A stretch of 64,000 nt of DNA, from positions 186,001 through 250,000 of the forward strand of contig NZ_JAIWYX010000004.1 in the NCBI RefSeq assembly GCF_020251205.1. The letters are read 5' to 3'. Under the pieces are notes generated by a model, which was not told the DNA's origin, made no database searches, and worked only from the letters and a program-made list of their open reading frames with translations. Positions within the stretch are counted from its first letter, which is position 1. Each line of letters begins with the position of its first letter. The position numbers and the translations under genes were made by a program. Below, piece by piece: positions 15,178-23,656 of the stretch. Source of the DNA: Arthrobacter sp. M4 (lineage in GTDB: Bacteria; Actinomycetota; Actinomycetes; Actinomycetales; Micrococcaceae).

Positions 15178-16152
15178 ATGAACCAGCCCATGTCCGCAGG
15201 CTCAAACGACGAGCCAAGCGCCCCGCCCCGCCACATGAAGCCCGGCCATGCCCACCTCAGCCGGCGGGCGTTTGCCGGGGTCCTGCTGGGAGCTGCCCTG
15301 GGCGGTTGCGCGGTTGCCGCCGACGACCCTGTCCGCGCGCCCGCGAAGGACACGCTGGACGTCGACGTGGCGCTGCAGACCATCGATCCCAAGAACGCGC
15401 CTCCCGCTGAGCCCGAAGCCGTGGCCGTGCCTGCGGCACCGCCTGCCCCTCCCGTCCCAAGCAGGGACATGATCATCGCAAAGTACTCCCAACAGAAGCC
15501 GGCCCAATGGGGTTTGCAGTTACCGGGCATCCAGTCGCGTCTGGATCCGGGCGGCACCGGTCCGCTGCTAACGTTCGACTGCTGCGGCGGTCCAGGCGGC
15601 AGCGCCCTGGACCAGTCTCTGGTCGATACCCTCGCAAAGACGGGAACGCCCGCCATTTTCTTCCTCAACTCGCGCTGGATACAGGCCAACCCCGGGCTTT
15701 CCAAGTCCCTCGCGGACAATCCGCTGTTCGAGATCGGCAATCATGGCACCCGGCACGTCCCGCTCTCCGTGTCAGGCAAGAGCGCATACGGCATCGCAGG
15801 GACCAGCACCGCAGCACAGGTCTACGACGAGGTCATGGGGAACCAAGACACGATTTTCACCGTCACCGGCCGCAAGCCGCGGCTGTTCCGCCCTGGAACC
15901 GCCTATTACGACGACGTTGCTGTCGCCATCGTCCGTGACTTGGGCCTGGTTCCGCTCGGTTTCAGCATTAACGGCGACGCCGGTGCCACCTACCCTGCCG
16001 CCACAGTCACCCGTGAAGTGTCGGCGGCGAAAGCTGGCGATGTAGTCATCTGCCACGCCAACCGCCCGGGGGCTGGCACCGCGCCGGGCGTCACGCGGGC
16101 ACTGGCGGATCTCCGCAGCCGGGGTATCCAGCCGACGCGATTTGCTGCGTAA
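15178..16152 (+). CDS. Polysaccharide-deacetylase-like Tat lipoprotein (variant NodB site)
   Basis: 324-aa secreted protein. SRRAFAGVLLGAALGGC combines a twin-arginine motif with a lipobox, so it should be exported folded and lipid-anchored. An Ala/Pro-rich linker leads to a NodB-like domain: LTFDCCGGPGG (the usual TFDDGP has a second Asp), the metal-binding HGTRH, and RPGTAYYDD. With Cys replacing the second Asp the first metal ligand is changed; a TFDACGG-type subgroup is known among deacetylases, so activity is possible but not assured. AGGAAGG precedes ATG 15178; the longer ATG 15130 has no site. Confidence 0.82.
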   Translation: MNQPMSAGSNDEPSAPPRHMKPGHAHLSRRAFAGVLLGAALGGCAVAADDPVRAPAKDTLDVDVALQTIDPKNAPPAEPEAVAVPAAPPAPPVPSRDMIIAKYSQQKPAQWGLQLPGIQSRLDPGGTGPLLTFDCCGGPGGSALDQSLVDTLAKTGTPAIFFLNSRWIQANPGLSKSLADNPLFEIGNHGTRHVPLSVSGKSAYGIAGTSTAAQVYDEVMGNQDTIFTVTGRKPRLFRPGTAYYDDVAVAIVRDLGLVPLGFSINGDAGATYPAATVTREVSAAKAGDVVICHANRPGAGTAPGVTRALADLRSRGIQPTRFAA

Positions 16153-16269
16153 GCGGAAACTCGCAGAGGGACCGGTGCGGCCGGCCAACAGCAGTGGCCG
16201 GCCGCAGATACTGCCCTCCTTCGCGGCTGGCAGGTATCCGTGCCCCCTGGGGGTGACGGAAAAGGGACA

Positions 16270-16299
16270 CGCCCCGAGGGCGCCTGAGCCCTCGGGGCG
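16270..16299 (+). terminator. Terminator after the deacetylase gene
   Basis: Perfect 12-bp stem CGCCCCGAGGGC / GCCCTCGGGGCG with a 6-nt loop, 118 bp after the stop. No U-run follows. Confidence 0.65.
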
Positions 16300-16318
16300 A
16301 TAGTAAATGCTGCGAATC

Positions 16319-16400
16319 CAGACTAGGTGGGAAAATCCTGAAATTGAGTGGTAAATCCGTCAAAATTGAGTGGTAAATCCGCCGGAGTTAGGTGGTGGCG
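16319..16400. repeat. 22-bp tandem repeat, two exact and two decayed copies
   Basis: AAATTGAGTGGTAAATCCG occurs at 16341-16359 and 16363-16381. Degenerate copies around TAGGTGGGAAAATCC (16324) and GTTAGGTGGTGG (16387) keep the same spacing of about two helical turns. It lies in the gap between two convergent genes. Confidence 0.6.
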
Positions 16401-16441
16401 AACAGGATTCTTTGTGAGAAATCCTTTACGCCTATTTCCAC

Positions 16442-17425
16442 TCAGTTATACCAGCTCCCCCAGCCTCCTTCGGGATAGTTGCAATTCCATGGAGCCTGAG
16501 TTGCCCAATTCATGATGGGTCTCCATGACTCCATATTGAACTCCCACAGAGATGCTGGGACGCCGGCCAGGTGGCAATAGAGCTGTTCCTTCACGGAATC
16601 AGTCATCCGCCAAGAGTCGATGCCGAGCTTTGTCCTCAGCTCATCAACGTGCGCGCCCCAAGTGACTGGCCCGGAGAACGCAGCGCCCCACGCTGTAGGC
16701 TGCGCATTTACTTTGTATCCTCGAGGAACGAAGGTCACCCAGGCACTGCGGTACAGGTTCTGACCCAGCCACGGGTCAGCTGTTACTGGATAACGAATGC
16801 CTTCATCGCGATGTTCAACTATTTGCACGAGGCGATTCCCCTCGATGACATACCGAGTGGCCACTTCAACGCCGTCAGCATCCTTTGCCCACGGCGTTGC
16901 GAACCCGCCTCGAAAGCCACCATCCGCGCCAAATATGGCTACGGCGCCCTCTTCCAACGCCTTCAGGATAGAACCAGGTTCCAGAGAGAGATCGTACGTA
17001 TAAGCGGTTGGAGCTGCGCTAGAGCTGATCGTGGTAACTATCTGCAGGGATCCATCGTCCTTGAGGACTGACGAGGTTGCACTCCCATCAAGGTTGTCGA
17101 AGGTGGCGAATCCTTGGGGGCTAGTCAGAGACTTCGACGCCCTCTTCGCGCTTGGCAGGGTGATGTCGATTCGGGAGTGTTTGGACGCTACACGAACCGA
17201 TTCCGAGCTCTTCGACGGTAAATCCACAACGACTCCGTTGCGTTCTGCCCGAAGCCTGCCGTCCTGCAACTTGTCCATCTGATCGACTCGAACAGCACCC
17301 GAAGTGACCTGAGGTGGGAGGTTGACGGATAGCGCGTTATGAGCATAAGCCGGAGAGATCATTGCGGCAGTCAAAAGCAGAACAATAGAACAAATGAGCA
17401 TTGCTGAATTTTGCTTCGGCAACAC
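16442..17425 (-). CDS. Secreted DUF2599 protein
   Basis: 327-aa exported protein. A signal peptide spans residues 1-28 (ICSIVLLLTAAMISPAYA). The middle part contains RYPVTADPW, a motif common in actinobacterial secreted proteins. The C-terminal ~90 residues (DSWRMTDSVKEQLYCHLAGV, then NMESWRPIMNWA and WNCNYPEGGWG) match the DUF2599 pattern; function unknown. GTG 17425 is chosen because AAAGGGG lies six bases upstream. Base composition is lower in GC than the neighbours, which could indicate a later arrival. Confidence 0.8.
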   Translation of the reverse strand: MLPKQNSAMLICSIVLLLTAAMISPAYAHNALSVNLPPQVTSGAVRVDQMDKLQDGRLRAERNGVVVDLPSKSSESVRVASKHSRIDITLPSAKRASKSLTSPQGFATFDNLDGSATSSVLKDDGSLQIVTTISSSAAPTAYTYDLSLEPGSILKALEEGAVAIFGADGGFRGGFATPWAKDADGVEVATRYVIEGNRLVQIVEHRDEGIRYPVTADPWLGQNLYRSAWVTFVPRGYKVNAQPTAWGAAFSGPVTWGAHVDELRTKLGIDSWRMTDSVKEQLYCHLAGVPASLWEFNMESWRPIMNWATQAPWNCNYPEGGWGSWYN

Positions 17426-17610
17426 TTTGTGCCCCTTTCAAAGGTGCACCCCCAATCGCATGATTCCACAAGATTGGATCGAGCGGCAAGCATTTCTTCC
17501 AGCGAATTGCTATGCTTCGGAAAAATCGCGGATCAGCAAAGGCAACTTTCGTGGTATTGGAAGTTGCCAGACGGCATCAACAATCAAATAGACACAGTGA
17601 AGGGTTAGCA

Positions 17611-17913
17611 ATGGCTTCCACACCGATCAAACACAGCATCGGCCCACAGACGTACATCCCGCTGATCATGCTCTTCACCGGATCGGCCATCGCAGCTACG
17701 ACACTATTGCTCCGCACTAGCCGGTTCGCTTCCATCGAGAACCGAACTGACAGATTGGGGCCGGAACTCTATTCCGAACTCGCCCCTGCCCTTCCCATGG
17801 AGCGGTTTCTACTCATTGCTGGCGTCGTCGTGGCACTAGCTAGCCTCGTTTTCCTTGTGGTCACTTCCATGAGGGCAAGCAAAAGGGGCCGGCCGCTCAA
17901 TCCAACTGCCTGA
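17611..17913 (+). CDS. Small membrane protein, unknown function
   Basis: 100-aa protein with two hydrophobic segments (YIPLIMLFTGSAIAATTLLL and FLLIAGVVVALASLVFLVV) and a basic C-terminus. The start at 17611 has AAGGG six bases upstream; an open frame continues to 17512 without a better site. Divergent from the DUF2599 gene. No recognised family. Confidence 0.65.
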   Translation: MASTPIKHSIGPQTYIPLIMLFTGSAIAATTLLLRTSRFASIENRTDRLGPELYSELAPALPMERFLLIAGVVVALASLVFLVVTSMRASKRGRPLNPTA

Positions 17914-17919
17914 GCGTCG

Positions 17920-18234
17920 ATGCGAGGCAGCAGTTTGAACAGCAGCATCCGGCTGGGCCCGAGGTCGCTACGTGCAGGCTGGTCTCCCCCGCCAGCATCA
18001 GATAAGCGGGGGTGGATCTTTGAGTACGCCAAAGGCGACCCGGTGACCTTCCGAGAGGTAACCCCGTTGACCGGGGGTTTGAGAACTCCAGCTCCGACTC
18101 CCTGGTACCTCGGCCGAGGCAGAACGGTCGTGTATGTGAAGACCGATCGAGGCGTCATCGAAGTCTCCGGCAGGGTGGATGGTCTAAAAGCCGCTGGCAT
18201 CTACCCCACGGAGGAACACAAAGACACGAGCTGA
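17920..18234 (+). CDS. Hypothetical protein
   Basis: Open frame of 104 aa starting seven bases after the preceding stop, so possibly cotranscribed. The second half looks protein-like (GRGRTVVYVKTDRGVIEVSGRVDGLKAAGIYP, followed by a short acidic tail). The first 25 residues are Arg/Ser-rich and may not be translated. No family recognised and no clear ribosome site. Confidence 0.45.
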   Translation: MRGSSLNSSIRLGPRSLRAGWSPPPASDKRGWIFEYAKGDPVTFREVTPLTGGLRTPAPTPWYLGRGRTVVYVKTDRGVIEVSGRVDGLKAAGIYPTEEHKDTS

Positions 18235-18270
18235 GAAGCAAATCCGCGGACGAAAAATCTTGAGGCAAGG

Positions 18271-18300
18271 CACGCCCCCCATGGACGGTGCAGGGGCGTG
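18271..18300 (+). terminator. Possible terminator
   Basis: CACGCCCC (18271-18278) pairs with GGGGCGTG (18293-18300), 37 bp after the stop of the preceding frame. Another small hairpin (CAGTGTC/GACACTG, 18430-18447) lies further on, upstream of the next gene. Confidence 0.45.
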
Positions 18301-18506
18301 AGCCTAGAATTTAACCGGTTTCCGGTGGGTCTGAGATTAGCCGGAGCCACTTACCTCGATTGCGAGGCTGCGGCTTGAACTGCAGCCTCCGGTTTGGCCC
18401 ATGATCTGGGGGCAGCGGACTGCTCGCGGCAGTGTCCGCAGACACTGTCCGTGTCGAATCGCCAATCAAACCTTTGGTATATCAACCAAGTTCACGAGGT
18501 CGCGCC

Positions 18507-19064
18507 ATGAACAAGACCCTCAAGCGGCTCCTTACGCTGCTCGCAGCATTCCTGCTTGTGTTCACCGTAGGAGTCACAACCGCTCAAGCAGCCAGCCCGC
18601 ACTTCAAGCCTGGCGGCTCACCCGTCTGTACCGTGACGGTCAGTGGAAACACCGCAACCACAACCTGTAAAGCGACAATTGCCGGTCTGGGCAATGATGA
18701 CCTCCTGGCCACCGTTACCGTTTCCGGTTTCGCCGTCTACCAGTGCCGCAACGGTGGCGGAAACGTAGCACCGGGCCAGAACAAAGTGTTGATCGGTCCA
18801 GCCGTGGCCCCAACGCTTATTGACAGCTCCGCTATCAAGAACGGCAACCTGACGCTCAATACCAACCCGGCTGTTCTTACGGCTCCAAGCCAGGTCACTG
18901 CCCAGCAGGCTGGCTGCCCGAACAACAACTGGATTGGCGTCAACCCTGTACTGACGGTGACGTCAATTTCGCTGGTTATTGAGCAACCTCCGGGAACGCA
19001 GATTTTCAACTGCTCCAAGACCGATCCAAACGGATTGACCGGTTCGGTGGCTCTCACCTGCTAA
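18507..19064 (+). CDS. Secreted protein, unknown function
   Basis: 185-aa protein with a classical signal peptide (MNKTLKRLLTLLAAFLLVFT, cleavage after AQA). The mature part is Thr/Val/Asn-rich, probably all beta, and has five cysteines, four of which could pair (CTVTVSG, TTCKATI, FNCSKTD and a terminal C). GAGGT lies upstream of ATG 18507. The longer frame from 18432 would put basic residues before the signal peptide. No family recognised. Confidence 0.75.
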   Translation: MNKTLKRLLTLLAAFLLVFTVGVTTAQAASPHFKPGGSPVCTVTVSGNTATTTCKATIAGLGNDDLLATVTVSGFAVYQCRNGGGNVAPGQNKVLIGPAVAPTLIDSSAIKNGNLTLNTNPAVLTAPSQVTAQQAGCPNNNWIGVNPVLTVTSISLVIEQPPGTQIFNCSKTDPNGLTGSVALTC

Positions 19065-19107
19065 TCGGCCATAGTCCACGGGTCACGTAGTTCGTCCCGG
19101 AAAAAGA

Positions 19108-19149
19108 ACAGGCTCCGGACTGCTTCATAAGGAAGCGTCCGGAGCCTGT
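19108..19149. terminator. Bidirectional terminator
   Basis: Perfect 13-bp stem ACAGGCTCCGGAC / GTCCGGAGCCTGT with an inner GCTTC/GAAGC extension, between two convergent stop codons. AAAAAG precedes it, giving a U-tract for the minus-strand gene. Confidence 0.8.
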
Positions 19150-19197
19150 GCTGTTCAGCCGGGCTGTCTCGCCGGGCACCGCTTAAGCGAGAGCTGG

Positions 19198-20583
19198 TTA
19201 GACGTATCCGTCAACAATGGCCGCTGCGATTTCCTTGTAGGCGCGACGCGTTTCGGGACGCAAGACGTCCAGGGTGACCAGATCGCCGTCGGCCACTCCG
19301 CGGTCATGCGGAACGGCGATGAGCTGGCGGCACATGCCAGCCAAGTGCTCTTCGATGGCGTCCTTGTCCACACGGGACGAAACCTCATCCTTGTCTGTGA
19401 TGACCACAATCGCGTTGCGCGCCAGTTCCTCGTAGCCGTGGCTGGCAAGCCATTGGAGTGTGCTGCGGGCGCGTTTGGCGCCACTGACTGCGTAGCCCGC
19501 GGCGATGATGAGATTGTTTGCCGACTGGAGGATGCCACTCATGGCGTTGTGCGTGACGCCGGTTCCGCAGTCGGTGAGGGCCACTGAGTAGTAGTTTGCG
19601 ATCAGCTGCCGGATGCGAAGGTAGTCCTCGGCCGTCAGCGAGTCGGAAACTTCGGGGTCCTGCTCCCCCGCGATCAAGTGCAGGCGGCCGGCGTGGTGCA
19701 TGTACCGGGACAGCTCGGTCAGCGAGTCAATGGTGCTGATGTTTCTCAGCATGTCCGTGATGGTGCGTGGCGTGGCCTTCTGATAGATCCCCTCGCCAAG
19801 CGCCCGTTCCACGAGGTCGCCGGAGTCCGGGTTCGCGTCGATGGCGCAGGGCGGGTCCCCCCGGTACTCAGCCAGTGTAAGGCCAACACCCACGGTGGTT
19901 GAGGTCTTCCCGATTCCACCCTTCAGGCTCAAGATGGCCGTGTTGTAGCTGCCGTGCAACTGGCGGGAGATGCGCCGGGCAAGAGCCATCTCTTCACGCT
20001 GTTTGGCGTTGGGTCCCAAATTCCAGGCACCGCGGGTCAGCGTGTAGATCGCACCGCGGAAGCCGCCTACCGGACGTGGCTTTTGTTCCTTGACGAACGC
20101 GCTGGGCGTTGTGATGAATTCGGACACGGTAGCTGCGGGGGCAAGGGCAGTGGCGCCGGTCGCAGCGAGCGGCACGCCGTCGTCGACTTTTTCGGCCGAC
20201 TCAGGTGTGGTGGCCGGTTCGGCTCCACTTGCCGGCTCGGCGGCGGGTTCCGCAGCAGCGGAGGGTTCCGCGGTGGTCGGCTGGGGCGAGTCGGCAGAAG
20301 TCTCCGCGGCGGAGTCTTTAGCCTCCGACGACGGTGCCTCAGTTTCCGGGGCATTCCTGGCATCCGCGGCGGCGGCGGCTTCGGCCCACGAACTGCTTTG
20401 GACGGGTCCGCCGGGGCGGTTTCGGGCATTGTCAGCGGTGATGATTGGCATGGTTCCTGTCCAGGCATCGGAATCACCTTCCGCTCGACGACGATCGCGT
20501 CGGCTTCGAAATTCCGGTTGCCCTGCGTCTGCAGCAGTGGGATCTGAGCTCTCCACTGGTCCGGGCATATCTGGTCCCCCCAT
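19198..20583 (-). CDS. MinD/ParA-like P-loop ATPase with disordered N-terminus
   Basis: 461-aa SIMIBI-class ATPase. Residues 1-165 are Ala/Glu/Pro/Ser-rich and probably unstructured, with a basic patch SRRDRRRAEG. The ATPase domain starts near residue 205: deviant Walker A LKGGIGKTSTTVGVG, switch CAIDANPDSGDL and Walker B-like VALTDCGTGVTHNAM. This build resembles the EspI/MinD-like ATPases near type VII secretion or partition systems, but no ParB or secretion genes are here, so the role is open. It has its own terminator, and a repeat element lies 118 bp upstream. Confidence 0.8.
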   Translation of the reverse strand: MGGPDMPGPVESSDPTAADAGQPEFRSRRDRRRAEGDSDAWTGTMPIITADNARNRPGGPVQSSSWAEAAAAADARNAPETEAPSSEAKDSAAETSADSPQPTTAEPSAAAEPAAEPASGAEPATTPESAEKVDDGVPLAATGATALAPAATVSEFITTPSAFVKEQKPRPVGGFRGAIYTLTRGAWNLGPNAKQREEMALARRISRQLHGSYNTAILSLKGGIGKTSTTVGVGLTLAEYRGDPPCAIDANPDSGDLVERALGEGIYQKATPRTITDMLRNISTIDSLTELSRYMHHAGRLHLIAGEQDPEVSDSLTAEDYLRIRQLIANYYSVALTDCGTGVTHNAMSGILQSANNLIIAAGYAVSGAKRARSTLQWLASHGYEELARNAIVVITDKDEVSSRVDKDAIEEHLAGMCRQLIAVPHDRGVADGDLVTLDVLRPETRRAYKEIAAAIVDGYV

Positions 20584-20701
20584 GACTCACAGCGCATGAA
20601 ACCTGGCGCGCATCGTGTCGACTTACGTACAAATCGTCATTCTAACTGGAGGAGCCCGCGGAACAGCCGGGGTTTCGCCGCCTGTGAATGGCGGTAGGAG
20701 T

Positions 20702-20757
20702 TTGTGTACATTCCGTTCCCCATAGGAATGCGTTTCAGGGGTACGAGGTCTACACAA
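20702..20757. repeat. Spaced inverted-repeat element, copy 2
   Basis: TTGTGTACA at 20702 and TACACAA ending at 20757 with a GGTACGAG block near the right arm, as in the copy at 1558-1611. It lies upstream of the ParA-like gene on the same side as copy 1 relative to menD. Confidence 0.55.
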
Positions 20758-20808
20758 AGTCGTGGGTTAAGCGATCACCGCTGCCGGGCAAACGGTTCGC
20801 CACCAAAA

Positions 20809-20840
20809 GTGGCCGCTTAGACGCTCGTCTAAGCGGCCAC
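20809..20840 (-). terminator. Intrinsic terminator after the P-loop kinase gene
   Basis: Perfect 15-bp stem GTGGCCGCTTAGACG / CGTCTAAGCGGCCAC followed on the minus strand by TTTT. Confidence 0.85.
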
Positions 20841-20875
20841 ATTCGGCAAACGCGGAGGGCAATTGAACTGCGCTT

Positions 20876-21454
20876 TTATCCCAACTCTTCCAACGCCTGG
20901 TCAAGTCTCGCTGTATCTGCCGAATCCATGGTGTTGTCGAACGTCACGTGGCGCGCATTCCGCCACTCGCATTTCCGGGATTCCTGGGCCGCCCAAAATT
21001 CCTCCCAATGCGCCAACTTCCACTCATCACGGGACAGGCCACGCGATACCAGCCGCTGCCGCAAGGCCTCCCCATCAACGCGGACATGCACCACAATCAA
21101 TTCCGCATCGGGCCAGGAATGTTCGCGCCGAACATTGTCCAAATAATCTGCGTCCGGGAAATACCGTCCGAAAGGCGCATCCAGCACCACGGAATTCCCG
21201 GCAGAAAGATTCTCGCCAGCCAAGTCGAGGATCGATGCGTACTCCAGCGGCATGATGGCCTCCTGGTAAAAGGAGTTGTTATCCCGCTCGTTCTTATCGT
21301 CGCCGTTGAGTTCCAAGAGGAGTTCCACGAAGCGCCGGGTGGCCGTGTCCTTGTCGATGTACGCAGCGCTATGACGGCGGGCAATGAGCTTGCCGACGCT
21401 GGATTTGCCGGACCCGGCCGGCCCGATCACAAAGAAGACTTTGGGCGTTGCCAA
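20876..21454 (-). CDS. P-loop kinase-like protein (AAA/adenylate-kinase fold)
   Basis: About 192 aa. Walker A is FFVIGPAGSGKSSVGKL at the N-terminus; a lid-like basic segment (RLVSRGLSRDEWKLAHWEEF) and a Walker-B-like VVLDAPFGRYF follow. The pattern fits small-molecule kinases of the gluconate/shikimate/zeta-toxin-like group with unknown substrate. The start is uncertain: the frame is open far upstream into the MFS gene, no ATG or GTG is near, and TTG 21454 is the first plausible start before the P-loop. No antitoxin-like partner is adjacent. Confidence 0.72.
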   Translation of the reverse strand: MATPKVFFVIGPAGSGKSSVGKLIARRHSAAYIDKDTATRRFVELLLELNGDDKNERDNNSFYQEAIMPLEYASILDLAGENLSAGNSVVLDAPFGRYFPDADYLDNVRREHSWPDAELIVVHVRVDGEALRQRLVSRGLSRDEWKLAHWEEFWAAQESRKCEWRNARHVTFDNTMDSADTARLDQALEELG

Positions 21455-21516
21455 CTCAATTACTGCCTGTTCTGCTGAATGTTCTCTGATATGAATTCTG
21501 CCGAGGAAAGCCCGGC

Positions 21517-21550
21517 GGCGGGCGGGGCCAAAGCGCGGCCCGCACCCGCC
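21517..21550 (-). terminator. Possible terminator after the sugar-acid transporter
   Basis: GGCGGGCGGGGCC pairs imperfectly with GGCCCGCACCCGCC in the gap between the MFS stop and the kinase gene. It is GC-rich without a U-run. Confidence 0.45.
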
Positions 21551-21567
21551 GTCGTCGTTCGCTTTAA

Positions 21568-22875
21568 CTATGCCGCTACGGAAGCCGGGCGGCGGTCCTT
21601 CACGAAGACGCCGTAGGACACAGCGCCGACCAGGAGCAGGATGCCGCCCACCAGGAACACCAGCGTGTAGTTTCCACCGGTCTCGTTGAGGATGTAACCC
21701 GTGACGATCGGCGCCAGGGACGCGCCCAGGAAGCCGCCGAAGTTCTGGATTGCGCCCAGGGATGCCACCTGGTTGGGGGCAGCGACGTCGGAGGCAAGCG
21801 TCCACAGCACGCCGATCGGAACCTGCGCGGCGAAGTAGCCGATGGACAGGAGCACAATTGCCAGGGCGGTGTTGTCGACGTAAGCCACGGGCAGCACCGC
21901 CGCAGCGGCCAGGACTGCGCCGCCAACGATCGGGAGCTTGCGTGCACGGATGGTGGGAACGCCGGCTTTGATGGCCTTGCTGGACACGATGCCGCCGGTG
22001 AGTACGCCGATGATGCCGCAGAGGAACGGAAGGGCGGCCAGCCAGCCGGCCTGGCTCAGGCTGAAGCCTCGGGCGGTCTGCAGGTAGCTCGGCAGCCAGG
22101 TGAGGTAAACCCACACGGTGTAGAAGATGCCGAAGGCGCCGAGGATCATGAACCAGGTGTTCTTGTGCTTGAACAGTTCGCCCCAGCCCACCTGCTTTTC
22201 CTTTTGCTCCGCGGCAGTGGCCTTCTCTTCGAACTCAGCGCCCTTGATGACGAACTGTTCCTTGAGCGTGGGGTCGCGGTAGATGCGCAGCCAGACGAGT
22301 GCAACCACGATGCCGAAAGCGCCGACCACCAGGAACATGCCCCGCCACGTCATGGTGAGCAGCAGGAAGGTCAGCAGCGGCGGGGCAATCGCGTTGGCAA
22401 TCTGCGAGCCGGTGTTTACGATCGACACGGGCAGCGCGCGCTCGGTCTTGTTGAACCACTTGTCAGCCACCTTCAGGCCGGACGTGAAGAACGGCGACTC
22501 GGCAATGCCCAGGGCAACACGCGCGGCGTAGAGGAATCCAAAGGAGTTGGCCAGCGCGGAGATCATGGAGATGATGGACCAGAGCCCGGCCGCCCAAGCG
22601 AACATCTTCTTGGGGCCAAATTTGTCCACCAGGTAGCCCGCCGGCAGGTTCGCGATGGCATAGGGCCAGGAGAATGCCGAGAGCAGCAGGCCCATCTGGA
22701 GCGCGTTAAGGCCGAATTCCTTGGCAATCGTGGTGTTGGCGATGCTCAGGTTGTTTCGGTCCAGGTAATTGACGATGCCGCCGATGACAAGCAGCGCAAT
22801 GAGGTACCACCTGATCCGCGGCTTCTTGCGCGGTTCAGTATTTGTGGCGTCGATCTCTGCTGATGCTTGGCTCAT
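21568..22875 (-). CDS. MFS sugar-acid transporter (anion:cation symporter family)
   Basis: 435-aa transporter resembling GudP/DgoT-type D-glucarate or galactonate permeases: WYLIALLVIGGIVNYLDRNNLS in the first segment with the family's NYLDR motif, then SAFSWPYAIANLPAGYLVDKFGPKKMF. The start at 22875 has AAAGGAG eight bases upstream; GTG 22884 is the alternative. It follows the aldolase gene by 107 bp on the same strand and probably imports a hexonate or hexarate that the aldolase helps degrade. Confidence 0.88.
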   Translation of the reverse strand: MSQASAEIDATNTEPRKKPRIRWYLIALLVIGGIVNYLDRNNLSIANTTIAKEFGLNALQMGLLLSAFSWPYAIANLPAGYLVDKFGPKKMFAWAAGLWSIISMISALANSFGFLYAARVALGIAESPFFTSGLKVADKWFNKTERALPVSIVNTGSQIANAIAPPLLTFLLLTMTWRGMFLVVGAFGIVVALVWLRIYRDPTLKEQFVIKGAEFEEKATAAEQKEKQVGWGELFKHKNTWFMILGAFGIFYTVWVYLTWLPSYLQTARGFSLSQAGWLAALPFLCGIIGVLTGGIVSSKAIKAGVPTIRARKLPIVGGAVLAAAAVLPVAYVDNTALAIVLLSIGYFAAQVPIGVLWTLASDVAAPNQVASLGAIQNFGGFLGASLAPIVTGYILNETGGNYTLVFLVGGILLLVGAVSYGVFVKDRRPASVAA

Positions 22876-22982
22876 GCAGTTCACTCCTTTGTGTTCTGTA
22901 CGACGGCGGCTGTTGCGTCCGGCCTGTCGGTGGGGGTGTTGGGGTCCGCCGTCGCGTGAACGCCCGACGGCGGGTGGCCGCC

Positions 22983-23633
22983 TTAGCGGCGAGCCTCGGC
23001 TATGGCAGCCAGGAAGGTTTCGGCGGCCCGGGCTACGGCGCGGTAGTCGCCGTCGTTCTTCTGGGCAGCTTTGGTAACAAAACTTCCCACGCCGACGGCG
23101 GTAACACCGGCAGCGAACCAGTCGCCGACGTTGTCCGGGGTCACGCCGCCGGACGGCATGATCGGGGCCTGCGGCAGCGGGGCGAGGATCGTTTTGACGT
23201 ACTGCGGACCGGCGATTTCCGCCGGGAACAGCTTGATGATGTCCGCGCCGGCATCGAGGGTGTTGACCACCTCGGTGGGCGTGAACGCACCGCTGGCGGT
23301 GACCGCCTGATAGCGGTTCCCGACGGCGATCATGTTCGGGTTGAACTGGGGGCTGACCAGCAATCGCGCGCCTGCAGAGACCGAAGCGTAGGCAGCTTCG
23401 GCGTCGAGCACGGTGCCTGCGCCGACTGCAATGCCCTGATCGCCGTACTTGTCGGCGAGCCGCTCAATCACTCCCAGGGCGCCGGGAACGGTGAGCGGAA
23501 CCTCTACGGCGCGGATGCCGCCATCGATTGCCGCCTCTGCGACCCTGTAGGCCTCATCGGCCGAATCGAGCCGCGCGATGAGCAGGGCGCCGGTGTGGAC
23601 GATGGTCTCGAGAACTTCAAACTTGTTTAACAT
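22983..23633 (-). CDS. KDPG/KDPGal aldolase family protein
   Basis: Class I aldolase of the Entner-Doudoroff type, cleaving a 2-keto-3-deoxy-6-phospho sugar acid to pyruvate and glyceraldehyde 3-phosphate. It is 216 aa, normal for the family. EVPLT carries the catalytic Glu, DIIKLFPAE the Schiff-base Lys, and IMPSGGVTPDNVGDWFAAG the phosphate site. First gene of an operon with the sugar-acid transporter and divergent from the DeoR regulator. Gluconate-type (eda) and galactonate-type (dgoA) cannot be told apart by eye. Confidence 0.9.
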   Translation of the reverse strand: MLNKFEVLETIVHTGALLIARLDSADEAYRVAEAAIDGGIRAVEVPLTVPGALGVIERLADKYGDQGIAVGAGTVLDAEAAYASVSAGARLLVSPQFNPNMIAVGNRYQAVTASGAFTPTEVVNTLDAGADIIKLFPAEIAGPQYVKTILAPLPQAPIMPSGGVTPDNVGDWFAAGVTAVGVGSFVTKAAQKNDGDYRAVARAAETFLAAIAEARR

Positions 23634-23656
23634 CGCTTATAACTTTACCCCATGGA

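Noticed and set aside
18340..18400. Possible tRNA-like fold (GAGGCTGCGGCTTGAACTGC)
   Set aside because: No acceptor stem or CCA-like end, and the arms do not fit a cloverleaf. No tRNA was found elsewhere in the window.
19198..20583. Chromosome or plasmid partition locus
   Set aside because: The ATPase is alone. No ParB gene and no array of parS-like sites was seen nearby.
20876..21454. Zeta-toxin type toxin-antitoxin system
   Set aside because: The P-loop protein has kinase-like features, but no small antitoxin gene is adjacent and catalytic residues specific to zeta toxins could not be confirmed.
21455..22114. N-terminal extension joining the P-loop kinase to an upstream open frame
   Set aside because: The extension overlaps the conserved MFS gene in another frame and has no domain; the kinase begins near its P-loop.
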